Assembly (NCBI RefSeq): GCF_965205175.1
Contig: NZ_OZ242038.1
Span: 372,001-436,000, forward strand
From: Poriferisodalis sp965205175
GTDB taxonomy: Bacteria > Actinomycetota > Acidimicrobiia > Acidimicrobiales > Poriferisodalaceae
Direction: 5' to 3'
Length of the DNA stretch: 64,000 nucleotides
Position numbers and translations under genes: made by a program. Each line of letters starts with the position of its first letter. The stretch's first letter is position 1. Below the pieces are notes generated by a model, which searched no databases, was not told the DNA's origin, and saw nothing but the letters and a program-made list of their open reading frames with translations. Below are positions 51,723-60,212 of the stretch, in pieces.

Positions 51723-52253
51723 TCACTGCTCCGACGGGGCACTCGGCCGGTAGCACACCGCCAGCAGCGACACCGCGGAGATCAGTCCGCCGGCCGCTGC
51801 GACAGCGAGCCAGGCCGGCCCGTGCCACGCAAGGCCCAACGCATGGTCTACCGACCACTCGCCGGGACCGGTGGCCGCCACCGCCGCGGCAGCAGCAGCC
51901 AGCACGAACACGTACTCCCATCCTTCGCGGATGATGAAGAAGCCGTTCGTGCGGTGACCGACCCAGCCGGCGGTAGCCATGACACCGACGAAGGCCATGG
52001 CGCTGAACGGCGTCAACAGGCCCAGTGCCAATCCAAGGCCGGCGCCGATCTCCACGCAGGCCGCCAGCCAGGCGTGCAGCAGCCCCGGGCGCAGGCCCTC
52101 TGCGTCAAACCAGTTGCCCACGCCGCGGATGCCGCCGCGGAACTTGGCGACACCGTGCAGCGCCAGCGTGACTCCCACGACGACCCGCAGCACGAACAGG
52201 CCCAGATTCAGGCCCAGACGGAGACTGTCTTGAGTGATGATGTCTGGATCCAT
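51723..52253 (-). CDS. DoxX-family membrane protein
   Basis: The 176-residue protein has four helices. The family signature RVVVGVTLALHGVAKFRGGI starts the first and PGLLHAWLAACVEIGAGLGL follows; NGFFIIREGWEYVFVLAAAA lies in the third. DoxX proteins are linked to thiosulfate-quinone oxidoreductase subunits in archaea and to redox stress in mycobacteria; the role here is open. GGAGG lies ten bases before the ATG. Confidence 0.85.
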   Translation of the reverse strand: MDPDIITQDSLRLGLNLGLFVLRVVVGVTLALHGVAKFRGGIRGVGNWFDAEGLRPGLLHAWLAACVEIGAGLGLALGLLTPFSAMAFVGVMATAGWVGHRTNGFFIIREGWEYVFVLAAAAAAVAATGPGEWSVDHALGLAWHGPAWLAVAAAGGLISAVSLLAVCYRPSAPSEQ

Positions 52254-52383
52254 GGTGCGGCGGCCTCCTCGGTGTGGCTCGAATCGAGATGCTGCGGCTC
52301 GGAGTGTTGCAGTTCACGCTGTTGCAGTTCAGAGATGACGCAACCCACGGTGACACGTTGACGCGTGCGCGCCCACATCGCCG

Positions 52384-52917
52384 CTACAGGTCGAGCCGGT
52401 AGACGTTGGTGTTCCGCCGGTTGAAGCCGAGTCTGGCGTACAGGCGGTTGGCGGGCGCTCGGTCTGGCCGAGAGGTCAGATCCACGGTGCGTGCGCCAGC
52501 TTCGCGGGCGATCTCGATGGCATGTCGGTTGAGCGCAGCACCGATGCCCCGGCCTCGCGACGATGCATCCACCACGACGTCTTCGATCCAGGCCCGCAAG
52601 CCGCTGGGGAGCGGGAAGAGCACGAGCGTCATCGCTCCGACGATCTCACCGGGCGCCGTCGCGGCCGCTGTGCTGTGCGACGCAGCGAGCGTGGAGCGGG
52701 CGAGCAGCACGGTCGTGGCCGGGTGCTCGACGATGCGGGCGAGCGCTGCAGCGTCTGGTGCCGGCGAACTCGACAGCTGCGGGTGCAGTCGAGCGAACGC
52801 CGCCACCAACGCATCGTCCACGACCTCGCACACCTCTATCTGACAGGCGCCGTCATCACATGCACCGGCATCGCGCGTTGCTGTTTCGACACCCGCTGTC
52901 TTGACACGGTCTGGCAC
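52384..52917 (-). CDS. GNAT-family N-acetyltransferase
   Basis: The 177-residue product has the acetyl-CoA-binding segment VVDASSRGRGIGAALNRHAI (about 120-139, R-x-x-G-x-G/A motif), the preceding beta strands and the C-terminal RLGFNRRNTNVYRLDL. The substrate is unknown. I choose the GTG at 52917 because TACGCT lies seven bases upstream; the frame is open to a TTG at 52956, which would overlap that box. The gene diverges from the PAC2 gene with only 71 bases between starts. Confidence 0.85.
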   Translation of the reverse strand: MPDRVKTAGVETATRDAGACDDGACQIEVCEVVDDALVAAFARLHPQLSSSPAPDAAALARIVEHPATTVLLARSTLAASHSTAAATAPGEIVGAMTLVLFPLPSGLRAWIEDVVVDASSRGRGIGAALNRHAIEIAREAGARTVDLTSRPDRAPANRLYARLGFNRRNTNVYRLDL

Positions 52918-52924
52918 GAGGCGC

Positions 52925-52930
52925 AGCGTA
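52925..52930 (-). promoter_or_regulatory. -10 box of a leaderless promoter (GNAT gene)
   Basis: TACGCT, seven bases before GTG 52917; identical to the boxes before the MFS gene and the left-edge acyl-CoA dehydrogenase. Confidence 0.5.
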
Positions 52931-52975
52931 GGGCTGGCACGGGGCTGAGGGGCCAACCACAGCGGGGCGCGCCGC

Positions 52976-52981
52976 TAGCCT
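52976..52981 (+). promoter_or_regulatory. -10 box of a leaderless promoter (PAC2 gene)
   Basis: TAGCCT followed by seven bases and GTG at 52989. The facing -10 box of the GNAT gene ends only 45 bases away. Confidence 0.5.
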
Positions 52982-52988
52982 CGCCGAC

Positions 52989-53852
52989 GTGGGTCATCTT
53001 GAGTGGTTCGAGCGGCCCGAGTCCGCCGACGACGCCATCTTGATCGCAGCGTTCTCGGGTTGGAACGACGCCGGCGACGCCGCCACCGAATCCGCCAAGT
53101 TCCTGCGTCGTCGATTCCGCTGCCATCCAGTGGCCCAGATCGACCCGGAGTTCTTCTACGACTTCGCTTCGGTTCGACCCAGCGTGCACGTCGTCGATGG
53201 ACAACGACAGATCGACTGGCCCACGCCCGACGTGCGGATCGGCGAGGCTGACGACGGACGTCCCGTGGTGACGCTGCTCGGCGTGGAGCCTCGGCTGAGA
53301 TGGCGCACGTTCTGCGAGGTCATCATCGAGATGGCCACATCGCTGGGCGTCTCGACGGTGGTCACGCTGGGAGCGCTGCTCACCGACACCCACCACAGCG
53401 CGCCGGTCAACGTCGTGGGCGCATCCAACAACACCGCCCTCAACTTGAACATGGGGCTTCGCCAGTCCACCTACGAAGGTCCCACGGGGATCATCGGCGT
53501 CCTGAACGACGCGTGCCACCGGGCGGGCTTCGACAGCGTCTCGTTCTGGGCAACGGTTCCCACCTACGTCCACAACTACCCCTCGCCCAAGGCTGCCTTG
53601 GCGCTCGCCGAGCGGGTCGGGCAGTTCCTGGGCATTGCGCTCGGCGAGTCCGAACTGCACAGCGCCGCCGCCAGCTACGGCCACCAGATCGACGAACTGG
53701 TGGCCGGCGATGAAACGCTGGCGCAGTACGCGCAGCAGATTCTCGAAGAATCGGCCGCCGAAGCGGTAGACGACTTCAGTGAGACCGTCGCCAACCCCGA
53801 CGGCCTCATCATGGAGTTGGAGCAGTTCCTGCGTCAGCAGGAACCAGAGTAA
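52989..53852 (+). CDS. PAC2-family protein (proteasome assembly chaperone-like)
   Basis: The 287-residue product begins LIAAFSGWNDAGDAATESAKFLRRRF and continues with VTLGALLTDTHHSAPVNVVG and FWATVPTYVHNYPSPKAALA, the conserved PAC2 features. Actinobacterial relatives are widespread, and the fold is that of eukaryotic and archaeal proteasome assembly factors; a role with the bacterial proteasome is unproven. The GTG at 52989 is set by a leaderless -10 box. Its last six codons lie in the first unit of a 28-bp tandem repeat. Confidence 0.87.
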   Translation: MGHLEWFERPESADDAILIAAFSGWNDAGDAATESAKFLRRRFRCHPVAQIDPEFFYDFASVRPSVHVVDGQRQIDWPTPDVRIGEADDGRPVVTLLGVEPRLRWRTFCEVIIEMATSLGVSTVVTLGALLTDTHHSAPVNVVGASNNTALNLNMGLRQSTYEGPTGIIGVLNDACHRAGFDSVSFWATVPTYVHNYPSPKAALALAERVGQFLGIALGESELHSAAASYGHQIDELVAGDETLAQYAQQILEESAAEAVDDFSETVANPDGLIMELEQFLRQQEPE

Positions 53853-53916
53853 ACGGCTGCGCCGGCAGGAACCAGAGTAAACCGCTGCGTCAGCAGGAAC
53901 CAGAGTAAACGGCTGC
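53840..53916. repeat. 28-bp tandem repeat spanning the end of the PAC2 gene
   Basis: GGAACCAGAGTAAAC begins at 53840, 53868 and 53896 with near-identical flanks. Copy one encodes the end of PAC2 including its TAA stop; copies two and three lie in the short gap before glnD's 3' end. It looks like a local duplication of the gene's last codons. Confidence 0.9.
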
Positions 53917-53944
53917 AAGCACAGCATGACCTGCTGCGCGGGCC

Positions 53945-56380
53945 TTAGTCCAAGGCGTGCCTCAGCGCCAGCTCCACTTCTCGCTGGTGCGCCTCCTCGA
54001 TGACCGGCCCGTCGGGACCCACCACGTAGAACGAGTCGACCACCTCGTTCGCCAGCGTCTGGATCTTGGCAGATCGAATGTCCAAGCCCATCTCGGCCAG
54101 CACCCGCGTGAGCTTGTACAGCACGCCGATGTGATCCTCGGTTCGGACCTCCACGATCGTCGCCCCGGTTGCCGACGCTGCGTCGAACGTGACACTCGTA
54201 GCGGCGCGTGTTGCAGCGAGCGCACGCCTGCGCCGGTACACCCGGGCTCGCTCGGCGATGCGTGCTTCCAGCGCCAAGTGGCCCCGCAGCGACCGGCGTA
54301 CATCGAAGACGACCCGCTCCCAGTCCACTGGCGTTTCCGGCGGAACGATGCGGAACGACGACACCGCCATGCCCGCCGGGCTCGAGTACGCATCGGCCTG
54401 CAGCACGTCGAGTCCACGCAGTGCCAGCACGCCTGCGGCTCGGCTGAACAGGCCCCGCTCGTCGGGCGCGACCACGGTGAGCACGTCGTTGTCGACACGC
54501 ATCGCCGTGTCGCCTGCTGCCATGAGCTCCATCACCTCCTCGGTGAGCAGCCGACGATGAAGCCGATGGTGGAGCGACGGCGCCGGATCAGCACCGCTCA
54601 GGTGCTCGGCGGTCAACTCCACCAGCGTCGTCACCAGGCTGGCCGTCCAGTCCCCCCACGCCATGGGACCTGTCGCCAAGCAGTCCGCCTCGGTCATCGC
54701 AGCCAAGAGCTCCAGGAACTCCGAGGTCTGCACTGCACGCGCGACCGTGGCAACCGTCAGCGGGTCGTCGAGGTCGCGTCGGGTGGCGACGTCGGTCAGC
54801 AACAGGTGATGCTGCACCAGACGCACCAGCGTGTCAGCGTCGTCCGGACGCCAGCCGCAGCGCCGAGCGATCGGGCCCGCCAGCCGCATGCCCGCCTGCG
54901 TGTGATCGCCCGGATAGCCCTTGCCGAGATCGTGCAGCAAGGCGCCCATGAGCAACAGGTCCGGTCGAGCCACTCGATGGGTGAGGCGCGCTGCCTCCGC
55001 TACGGCTTCCAGCAAGTGCCGGTCCACGGTGAAGCGGTGGTAGCGGGAACGCTGGGGCCGGTGCCGGTTCGGCGCCCACTCGGGCAGCACCCGAGTCCAC
55101 ACGTCGAAGTAGTCGAGCGTCTCGATCACGCCCACGGCCTTGTGCCCGCAACGCAGCAGTTCGACGAAGAGCGAGCGAGCGCCTTGGGGCCACGGATCCG
55201 GAAACTGTGCCTGCCGCTGTGAGAGCTTGTCGAGGCTGGCGCGGCTGATCGGCACGTTCCCCCGAGCGGACTGCACTGCCGCATGCAGCACGAGCACCAC
55301 GTCAGTCGCCGGGTCGCCGTCGATCACCAGCTCGCCGTCTCGCACCGACAGTCCGGCGACGTCGACTTCAGGGACCACGCGCTCTGCTTGCTGGCGGGCA
55401 ACGCTCGACCACAGCTGGTCCGACAAGAACGCGACGATGCGCCCGGCCGCTGCGACCTCGGCCATGAGGGCATCTGCGTCGGCTGCGCCCAGACGCTCAG
55501 CCACGCCGTCCTGGTCGTCGGCGGACAGCACGTCGCTGCGCCAGCCGACGGTGCGATGCAGCTCGGTCCGGATCCGCAGCAGCGTGCGGTAGGCGGCATC
55601 GAGGCGTTCGGTGTCGGCGGAGGGAAGCTGTGCGCCTGCCAGACGCGCCCATCTGATCGCGTGCGCATCGCGCAACCCGCCGCGACCGGCCTTGAGGTCG
55701 GGTTCCAGCAAGAACGCCACTTCGCCGTTGCGGCTGTGCCGTCGCCGCACGGCCCGCTGCAGGGCCTCAAGCCGCTGGGTGGCGTTGTCGCGCCAGTCGG
55801 CCTTCACGCCGTTGATGAGGCGTTCGGTCAGCAACTCGTCGCCTGCAAGGTGGCGCGCATCTGCGATGGCGGTTGCCGTGTCGATGTCCGAGGCAGCCAG
55901 CTCCAGCGTGGCAGCGAGCGAGCGCACAGCGTGCCCGAGCTTGAGCTTCTCATCCCAGATCGGGTACCAGATGCGGTCCGCGAAGCTGCCGGTGTCGATG
56001 TCGTCGTGTACCAGGAGCAAGTCGATGTCGCTGCCCGGACACAGCTCGCCGCGGCCGTATCCGCCGACGGCCACGAGTGCGACACCGGCACCGGCCATCA
56101 CGGCTTTGTGTTCGGGCGAAGGATCCCTGCGTGCGCTGACCCAGGGTGGGCTGGCTTGGGGTTCGCCGGACTCAGGTGCGCTGCCTGGCGATGTGCGGTC
56201 CGGAGGTGCGTCCGTCTGCGGGGCGCGGTCGCTGCGCGGATCGGCGAGACCGCACACAACGGCCTCTGCTGTAAAGCGCTCGGCCAACCAGGCGTCGGTC
56301 AACGACGACAGCGACGCCGGAAGTTCACTTGCGTCAGCGGTGGCGACCAGCGCCGCTCGCTGCTCGCCGAACGAGGTCAC
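53945..56380 (-). CDS. glnD: bifunctional uridylyltransferase/uridylyl-removing enzyme (PII nitrogen sensor control)
   Basis: The 811-residue enzyme modifies the PII signalling protein according to glutamine levels. The nucleotidyltransferase motif GGYGRGELCPGSDIDLLLVH (about 100-119) gives the metal-binding Asp pair. The HD phosphodiesterase site is LLMGALLHDLGKGYPGDHTQ near 490, and two C-terminal ACT domains have VVAPDERGLFSRAAGVLALR and VRTEDHIGVLYKLTRVLAEM. The GTG at 56380 overlaps the stop of the upstream gene by four bases (GTGA). The 55-codon longer frame only translates a repeat of the neighbour in another phase. No PII gene is in the window. Confidence 0.9.
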   Translation of the reverse strand: MTSFGEQRAALVATADASELPASLSSLTDAWLAERFTAEAVVCGLADPRSDRAPQTDAPPDRTSPGSAPESGEPQASPPWVSARRDPSPEHKAVMAGAGVALVAVGGYGRGELCPGSDIDLLLVHDDIDTGSFADRIWYPIWDEKLKLGHAVRSLAATLELAASDIDTATAIADARHLAGDELLTERLINGVKADWRDNATQRLEALQRAVRRRHSRNGEVAFLLEPDLKAGRGGLRDAHAIRWARLAGAQLPSADTERLDAAYRTLLRIRTELHRTVGWRSDVLSADDQDGVAERLGAADADALMAEVAAAGRIVAFLSDQLWSSVARQQAERVVPEVDVAGLSVRDGELVIDGDPATDVVLVLHAAVQSARGNVPISRASLDKLSQRQAQFPDPWPQGARSLFVELLRCGHKAVGVIETLDYFDVWTRVLPEWAPNRHRPQRSRYHRFTVDRHLLEAVAEAARLTHRVARPDLLLMGALLHDLGKGYPGDHTQAGMRLAGPIARRCGWRPDDADTLVRLVQHHLLLTDVATRRDLDDPLTVATVARAVQTSEFLELLAAMTEADCLATGPMAWGDWTASLVTTLVELTAEHLSGADPAPSLHHRLHRRLLTEEVMELMAAGDTAMRVDNDVLTVVAPDERGLFSRAAGVLALRGLDVLQADAYSSPAGMAVSSFRIVPPETPVDWERVVFDVRRSLRGHLALEARIAERARVYRRRRALAATRAATSVTFDAASATGATIVEVRTEDHIGVLYKLTRVLAEMGLDIRSAKIQTLANEVVDSFYVVGPDGPVIEEAHQREVELALRHALD

Positions 56381-57009
56381 CGCTGCGCGCCGATGTCGCT
56401 GCGCGCCAACGGCTCGGCCGCGTTTGCGTGCCCCGCAGGCTCGGCTCTGTCTGTGCGCCTCGCAGGCTCGGCTCTGTCTGTGCGCCTCGCAGGCTCGGCC
56501 GTGCGACGGCGCTGCAGCACCTCGAACGCCTTGGCGGCCCCCCACGCGATGCCGACGGGGCCAAGCGCAGGGGTGAGGTCAGCGAACGAGGCGGGCGTCA
56601 GCCCGTAGGGGTCGTCGGGGAAGCGGGCTGCGTCGAATTCGTCACGCCGAGGAGCGGGCACGCCGCCCTCGGCCAGCACCTGCGTCGGGTAGCGCACTGC
56701 GCTGCGCAGCACGCTCAGCGGCGTGGTCCGCTGCTCGTCAACGTCGGTCGCCAGCAGCTCTCGTAGGGTCGGAGCGATCTCGGCCGCGCAGCGCTCGCCC
56801 GCCGCGGCCGCCCGGGCATTGAGGTCCGCAGCGCTGCACCCTGCACGCTCGCACGCCGCGACGACGCACCGCTCCACCCAGCCAGGCAGCGCTGCAACCG
56901 CAGCGTCGCCGAGCAGCTGCGCCGCTTCCTCCAACGTGCGAGGCATCGGGATATCGGCCGGCGAGACAGCACCGCGTTCACCGACCGTTGCGCCCGCCGC
57001 TGGGTTCAT
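56377..57009 (-). CDS. conserved protein of unknown function coupled to glnD
   Basis: The 210-residue product from ATG 57009 has a helical body: RTLEEAAQLLGDAAVAALPG, LPGWVERCVVAACERAG and TLRELLATDVDEQRTTPLSV. A Pro/Asp-rich segment (PDDPYGLTPASFADL) follows, then a basic tail with two to three copies of AEPARRTDR encoded by a 27-bp repeat. I recognise no named family. Its stop overlaps the glnD start, so it is co-translated and may act with glnD or PII (inference). Confidence 0.65.
   Translation of the reverse strand: MNPAAGATVGERGAVSPADIPMPRTLEEAAQLLGDAAVAALPGWVERCVVAACERAGCSAADLNARAAAAGERCAAEIAPTLRELLATDVDEQRTTPLSVLRSAVRYPTQVLAEGGVPAPRRDEFDAARFPDDPYGLTPASFADLTPALGPVGIAWGAAKAFEVLQRRRTAEPARRTDRAEPARRTDRAEPAGHANAAEPLARSDIGAQR
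56434..56499. repeat. 27-bp tandem repeat in the 3' end of the unknown gene before glnD
   Basis: CGCAGGCTCGGCTCTGTCTG begins 27-bp units at 56434 and 56461, with a partial third at 56488. It is in frame, giving a nine-residue repeat (AEPARRTDR), so unit loss or gain keeps the glnD coupling. Confidence 0.85.
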
Positions 57010-57025
57010 GCGCCCGCCTGTGAGT

Positions 57026-57277
57026 TCATCGGTCGGCCCGAGCCGCAAGCGCCGACCGCACCCGCGCTGCGTCCTCGGCTGAGTCCTCGCGGTGCCGATA
57101 CCCAATTGCGCTCGCCAGTCGGCTGACGGCGAGGAACCCGAACGCGTGCCGTCCCTGGACGAAGTGCTGACGCCCAGTCGGGCTCATCGGTCGGCTGACG
57201 ACGAGAGTGCCGGCTGCGACCTGCGCGGCTGCGGCGTGCGCGGCGCCTGAACCCGATTGGCGACAGACAGCGCTCAT
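57026..57277 (-). CDS. possible small protein between larE and the glnD companion gene
   Basis: This 83-residue frame has ATG at 57277, 13 bases after the larE stop, and a stop 16 bases before the next gene. The compact spacing suggests an operon member. The sequence is Ala/Arg/Ser-rich with one Cys and a plausible helix at the end (EDSAEDAARVRSALAARA). No family is recognised. The start lies in a duplication of the last bases of larE (GTCGAACGATGA twice), which may have created it. It could be a chance ORF. Confidence 0.35.
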   Translation of the reverse strand: MSAVCRQSGSGAAHAAAAQVAAGTLVVSRPMSPTGRQHFVQGRHAFGFLAVSRLASAIGYRHREDSAEDAARVRSALAARADR

Positions 57278-57290
57278 CGTTCGACCCGAC

Positions 57291-58178
57291 TCATCGTTCG
57301 ACCTCGACAGCAGAAGAAACCGTGGTGTCAGCCAAGACGCTGTTGAGATTGCCGGAGCGGAAGCCCTCCAAGTCGAGCGTGACGTAGCGGTAGCCGACGC
57401 CCTGTATCGCCTCGACCACCGCCTCACGCTGTCGCAGCGCTGCTGCCAGGTCGTCCAGCGGCAGCTCGATGCGGGCCGTGTCCTGGTAGTCGCGCACTCT
57501 CAGCTGGCCGAAGCCCAGGCGGCGCAGTGCTGCTTCGGCCCGGTCCAGCTTCGCCAGCAGCGGCACGGTCACTGCGGTGCCGTAGGGCACCCGCGAGGCC
57601 AAACAGGCCGCTGCCGGCTTGTCCCAAGTGCGCAAGCCCAGCTCGGCGCTGAGGCTGCGCACGTCTGACTTGGCGAAGCCTGCTTCCACCAGCGGGAAGC
57701 GAGCGCCGCGGTCGCGTGCGGCCCGCTGGCCCGGCCGGTGATCGCCCAAGTCGTCGAGGTTCACACCGAGCACCACCGTCGCGTCGTGTGCGGCCGCCAA
57801 GGGCACCAGCCGGTCCATCAGCGCCGACTTGCAGTGGAAGCACCGGTCGGAGTCGTTGACGCGGTATGCCGCCCGCGACATCTCGTCGGTCTCCACGGTC
57901 TGCCATGCGAGTCCCCACTCAGCCGCGAGGGCTGCACAGGCCACGGCCTCATCGGAGGCGAGACTCGCTGAGACCGCCGTTACGCACAGCGCATCGTCGC
58001 CCAGCACCGAGCTGGCCGTCCACGCCACCAATGCGGAGTCCACGCCGCCGCTGAATGCCACCACCACCGGCCCCGAGCGCTCAAAGAAGGCGCGAAGTCG
58101 CTGGTAGCTGTCCCCTGTCGACGGCAGCGGCGCTGCGACGGCGCCTGCAGTGTGGGGTACTTCAGTCTTGTTCAGCAT
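57291..58178 (-). CDS. larE: ATP-dependent sacrificial sulfur transferase LarE-like
   Basis: The 295-residue PP-loop enzyme has AFSGGVDSALVAW (SGGVDS at 43-48), DRCFHCKSALMDRL (Cys113 and Cys116) and TWDKPAAACLASRVPYG with Cys192. In studied LarE this last Cys donates its sulfur to the pincer nickel cofactor precursor of lactate racemase. LarB and LarC, which complete the cofactor, are not in the window, so the genes are elsewhere or the protein serves another sulfur transfer. The start ATG 58178 lies within a repeat of CATGCTGAAC. Confidence 0.9.
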   Translation of the reverse strand: MLNKTEVPHTAGAVAAPLPSTGDSYQRLRAFFERSGPVVVAFSGGVDSALVAWTASSVLGDDALCVTAVSASLASDEAVACAALAAEWGLAWQTVETDEMSRAAYRVNDSDRCFHCKSALMDRLVPLAAAHDATVVLGVNLDDLGDHRPGQRAARDRGARFPLVEAGFAKSDVRSLSAELGLRTWDKPAAACLASRVPYGTAVTVPLLAKLDRAEAALRRLGFGQLRVRDYQDTARIELPLDDLAAALRQREAVVEAIQGVGYRYVTLDLEGFRSGNLNSVLADTTVSSAVEVER

Positions 58179-58349
58179 GTATCTGGTTCAGCATGGGTCG
58201 CTTGCTCGATGCGGCCCTCCCGGTCCGGCATCGCGGCACCTAACCTGCGGCACCCGACGTGCGGCGGCTGACGCGCCAGCCGCAGCGCAGCGTCGCCGCA
58301 GGCGGTCGTGCTGTGTCGTCGACGCTGCCCGCACGCCATGAGCCGTCGC
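58179..58349. other. intergenic region, nothing recognised
   Basis: This gap lies between larE and the acyl-CoA dehydrogenase gene, both on the minus strand. Other than a short CATGCTGAACxAG duplication near the larE start, I see no signal. Confidence 0.35.
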
Positions 58350-60212
58350 TCAGAGCCGGTCGGCCGGGATGGCGTAGAACAGCGCTGCGCCGCCGGTGAC
58401 CGCCGGCACCAGTCCGCGTGCCGTCGGCAGTATCTGGTCGGCATAGAAGCGGGCGGTCGTGATCTTGTCTGCCAAGAACTGCGGCGACGGGCCGTCGCTG
58501 CGGGCCGTCGAGGCCGAGCCCGCTGCTGTGGCGGCCTGTTCCGGGGTCAGGCCCTGCTGCGCGAGCAGTCCGGCGGCCGCTTGCGCACTCCGGCCGAGCA
58601 GCCAGCCTCCGGCCACAATGCCGGCCAGCCGCATGAACGGCGACGAGCCGGCAGCCACGTCGTTGGGCGCCGCCGCAAGCTGGGCGCCCAGCCACATCGC
58701 TGCGTCGCCCAGTGCTGCCACGCCGTCGTGGAGCGCGGCGCCGATCGCCGCCAGACCAACATGGTCGCTGCGGGCCAAGGCGCCCGCCGTCGCTCCCATT
58801 TCGTCGATCAGTCGTGCCACGGCCTTGCCGCCGTCGAGCGGCAGCTTGCGGAACGCCAGGTCAGCGGCCTGGATGCCGTTGGTGCCCTCGTAGATCGGCG
58901 CAATCCGGCTGTCGCGCCAATGCTGCGCAGCGCCGGTTTCCTCGACGTAGCCCATGCCGCCGTGTACCTGCACGCCGAGCGAGGTCATCTCAACGCCGAG
59001 GTCGGTGCCCCAGCCCTTGCTGATCGGCGTCAGGATCGCCGTGAGCTCTTCGGCGCGTGCGCGCTCGTCCGGGTCGGTCGCCACGGCGCTGCGGTCGATA
59101 GCCGCTGCGTTCAGGTACATCACGCAGCGCATGGCCTCGGCGTTGGCCCGCATCGTGAGCAGCGTCCGGCGCACGTCTGCGTGATCCACGATCGGCGAGG
59201 CTTCGCCGGGCGGCAGCTCGGCGCCGATGGCCCGGCCCTGCTTGCGGGTCAGCGCGTACTCGCGTGCTTGCTGGTATGCCCGTTCGGTGAGGGACAGTCC
59301 TTGCAGCCCCACCGACAGGCGGGCGTTGTTCATCATCGTGAACATGGCGCGCATGCCGCCGTGCTCGGGGCCGACGAGGTAACCGACGGCACCGCCCTCG
59401 TCGCCGTAGGACATCACGCAGGTGGGGCTGGCGTGGATGCCGATCTTGTGCTCGGTGGACACGGCGCGCAGGTCGTTTCGAGGCCCCAGCGAGCCGTCGG
59501 GGTTCACGAGACGCTTGGGCACCAGGAACAGGCTGATGCCTCGCGTGCCGGGCGGGGAATCCGGTGTGCGGGCCAGCACCAGGTGGACGATGTTGTCGGT
59601 GAGCTGGTGTTCGCCGTAGGTGATGAAGATCTTGGTGCCGGTGATGCGGTAGCTGCCGTCGGGCTGCGGAACAGCGCGGCTGGTGAGCGCTCCCACGTCG
59701 GAGCCGGCGTGCGGCTCGGTCAGGTTCATGGTGCCGGACCAGTCGCCGCTGATCATCTTGGGCAAGAACGTCTGCTGCAGCGTCTCGTCGGCGTGATGAA
59801 CCAAGGCGTCGATGGCGCCCTGGGTCAGCAGCGGGCACAGGCTGAAGGCCATGTTGGCCGAGGTCAGCATTTCTTGGACGGCGAGGCCGACGCACCACGG
59901 CATCCCGCCGCCGCCGAACTCCGGGTCGAAGGCCATGCCGTTCCAGCCGGCGCCGACGAACTTGCGGTAGGCATCGGCGAAGCCGTCGGGATGGGTGATC
60001 ACGCCGTCGTCGAAGCGGAGCCCCTGCTGGTCGCCGAGCGCGTTCAGCGGGGCGACCTCGGCGGACATGAACCGGCCCGCCTCGTCGAGCAGTGCTCGTG
60101 CGGTGTCTGCGTCCACGTGCGCGAACTGCTCGTGCATGCTCAGGCCGCCGAGGTCCGCCACGTGCTCGAGCACGAAAGCCATGTCGTCCACAGGAGCGCG
60201 GTACTCAGACAT
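58350..60212 (-). CDS. long-form acyl-CoA dehydrogenase
   Basis: The 620-residue flavoenzyme belongs to the long form of acyl-CoA dehydrogenases with an extra C-terminal helical domain. Segments are SGTMNLTEPHAGSDVGALTS (FAD/substrate contact), ITGTKIFITYGEH, VQVHGGMGYVEETGAAQHWR and IAPIYEGTNGIQAADLAFRK with the catalytic Glu in YEGT. The extra domain resembles that of FadE5-like broad-range enzymes. It oxidises acyl-CoA at alpha-beta. The ATG at 60212 is preferred: GGAGG is six bases upstream. It diverges from the right-edge module. Confidence 0.92.
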   Translation of the reverse strand: MSEYRAPVDDMAFVLEHVADLGGLSMHEQFAHVDADTARALLDEAGRFMSAEVAPLNALGDQQGLRFDDGVITHPDGFADAYRKFVGAGWNGMAFDPEFGGGGMPWCVGLAVQEMLTSANMAFSLCPLLTQGAIDALVHHADETLQQTFLPKMISGDWSGTMNLTEPHAGSDVGALTSRAVPQPDGSYRITGTKIFITYGEHQLTDNIVHLVLARTPDSPPGTRGISLFLVPKRLVNPDGSLGPRNDLRAVSTEHKIGIHASPTCVMSYGDEGGAVGYLVGPEHGGMRAMFTMMNNARLSVGLQGLSLTERAYQQAREYALTRKQGRAIGAELPPGEASPIVDHADVRRTLLTMRANAEAMRCVMYLNAAAIDRSAVATDPDERARAEELTAILTPISKGWGTDLGVEMTSLGVQVHGGMGYVEETGAAQHWRDSRIAPIYEGTNGIQAADLAFRKLPLDGGKAVARLIDEMGATAGALARSDHVGLAAIGAALHDGVAALGDAAMWLGAQLAAAPNDVAAGSSPFMRLAGIVAGGWLLGRSAQAAAGLLAQQGLTPEQAATAAGSASTARSDGPSPQFLADKITTARFYADQILPTARGLVPAVTGGAALFYAIPADRL

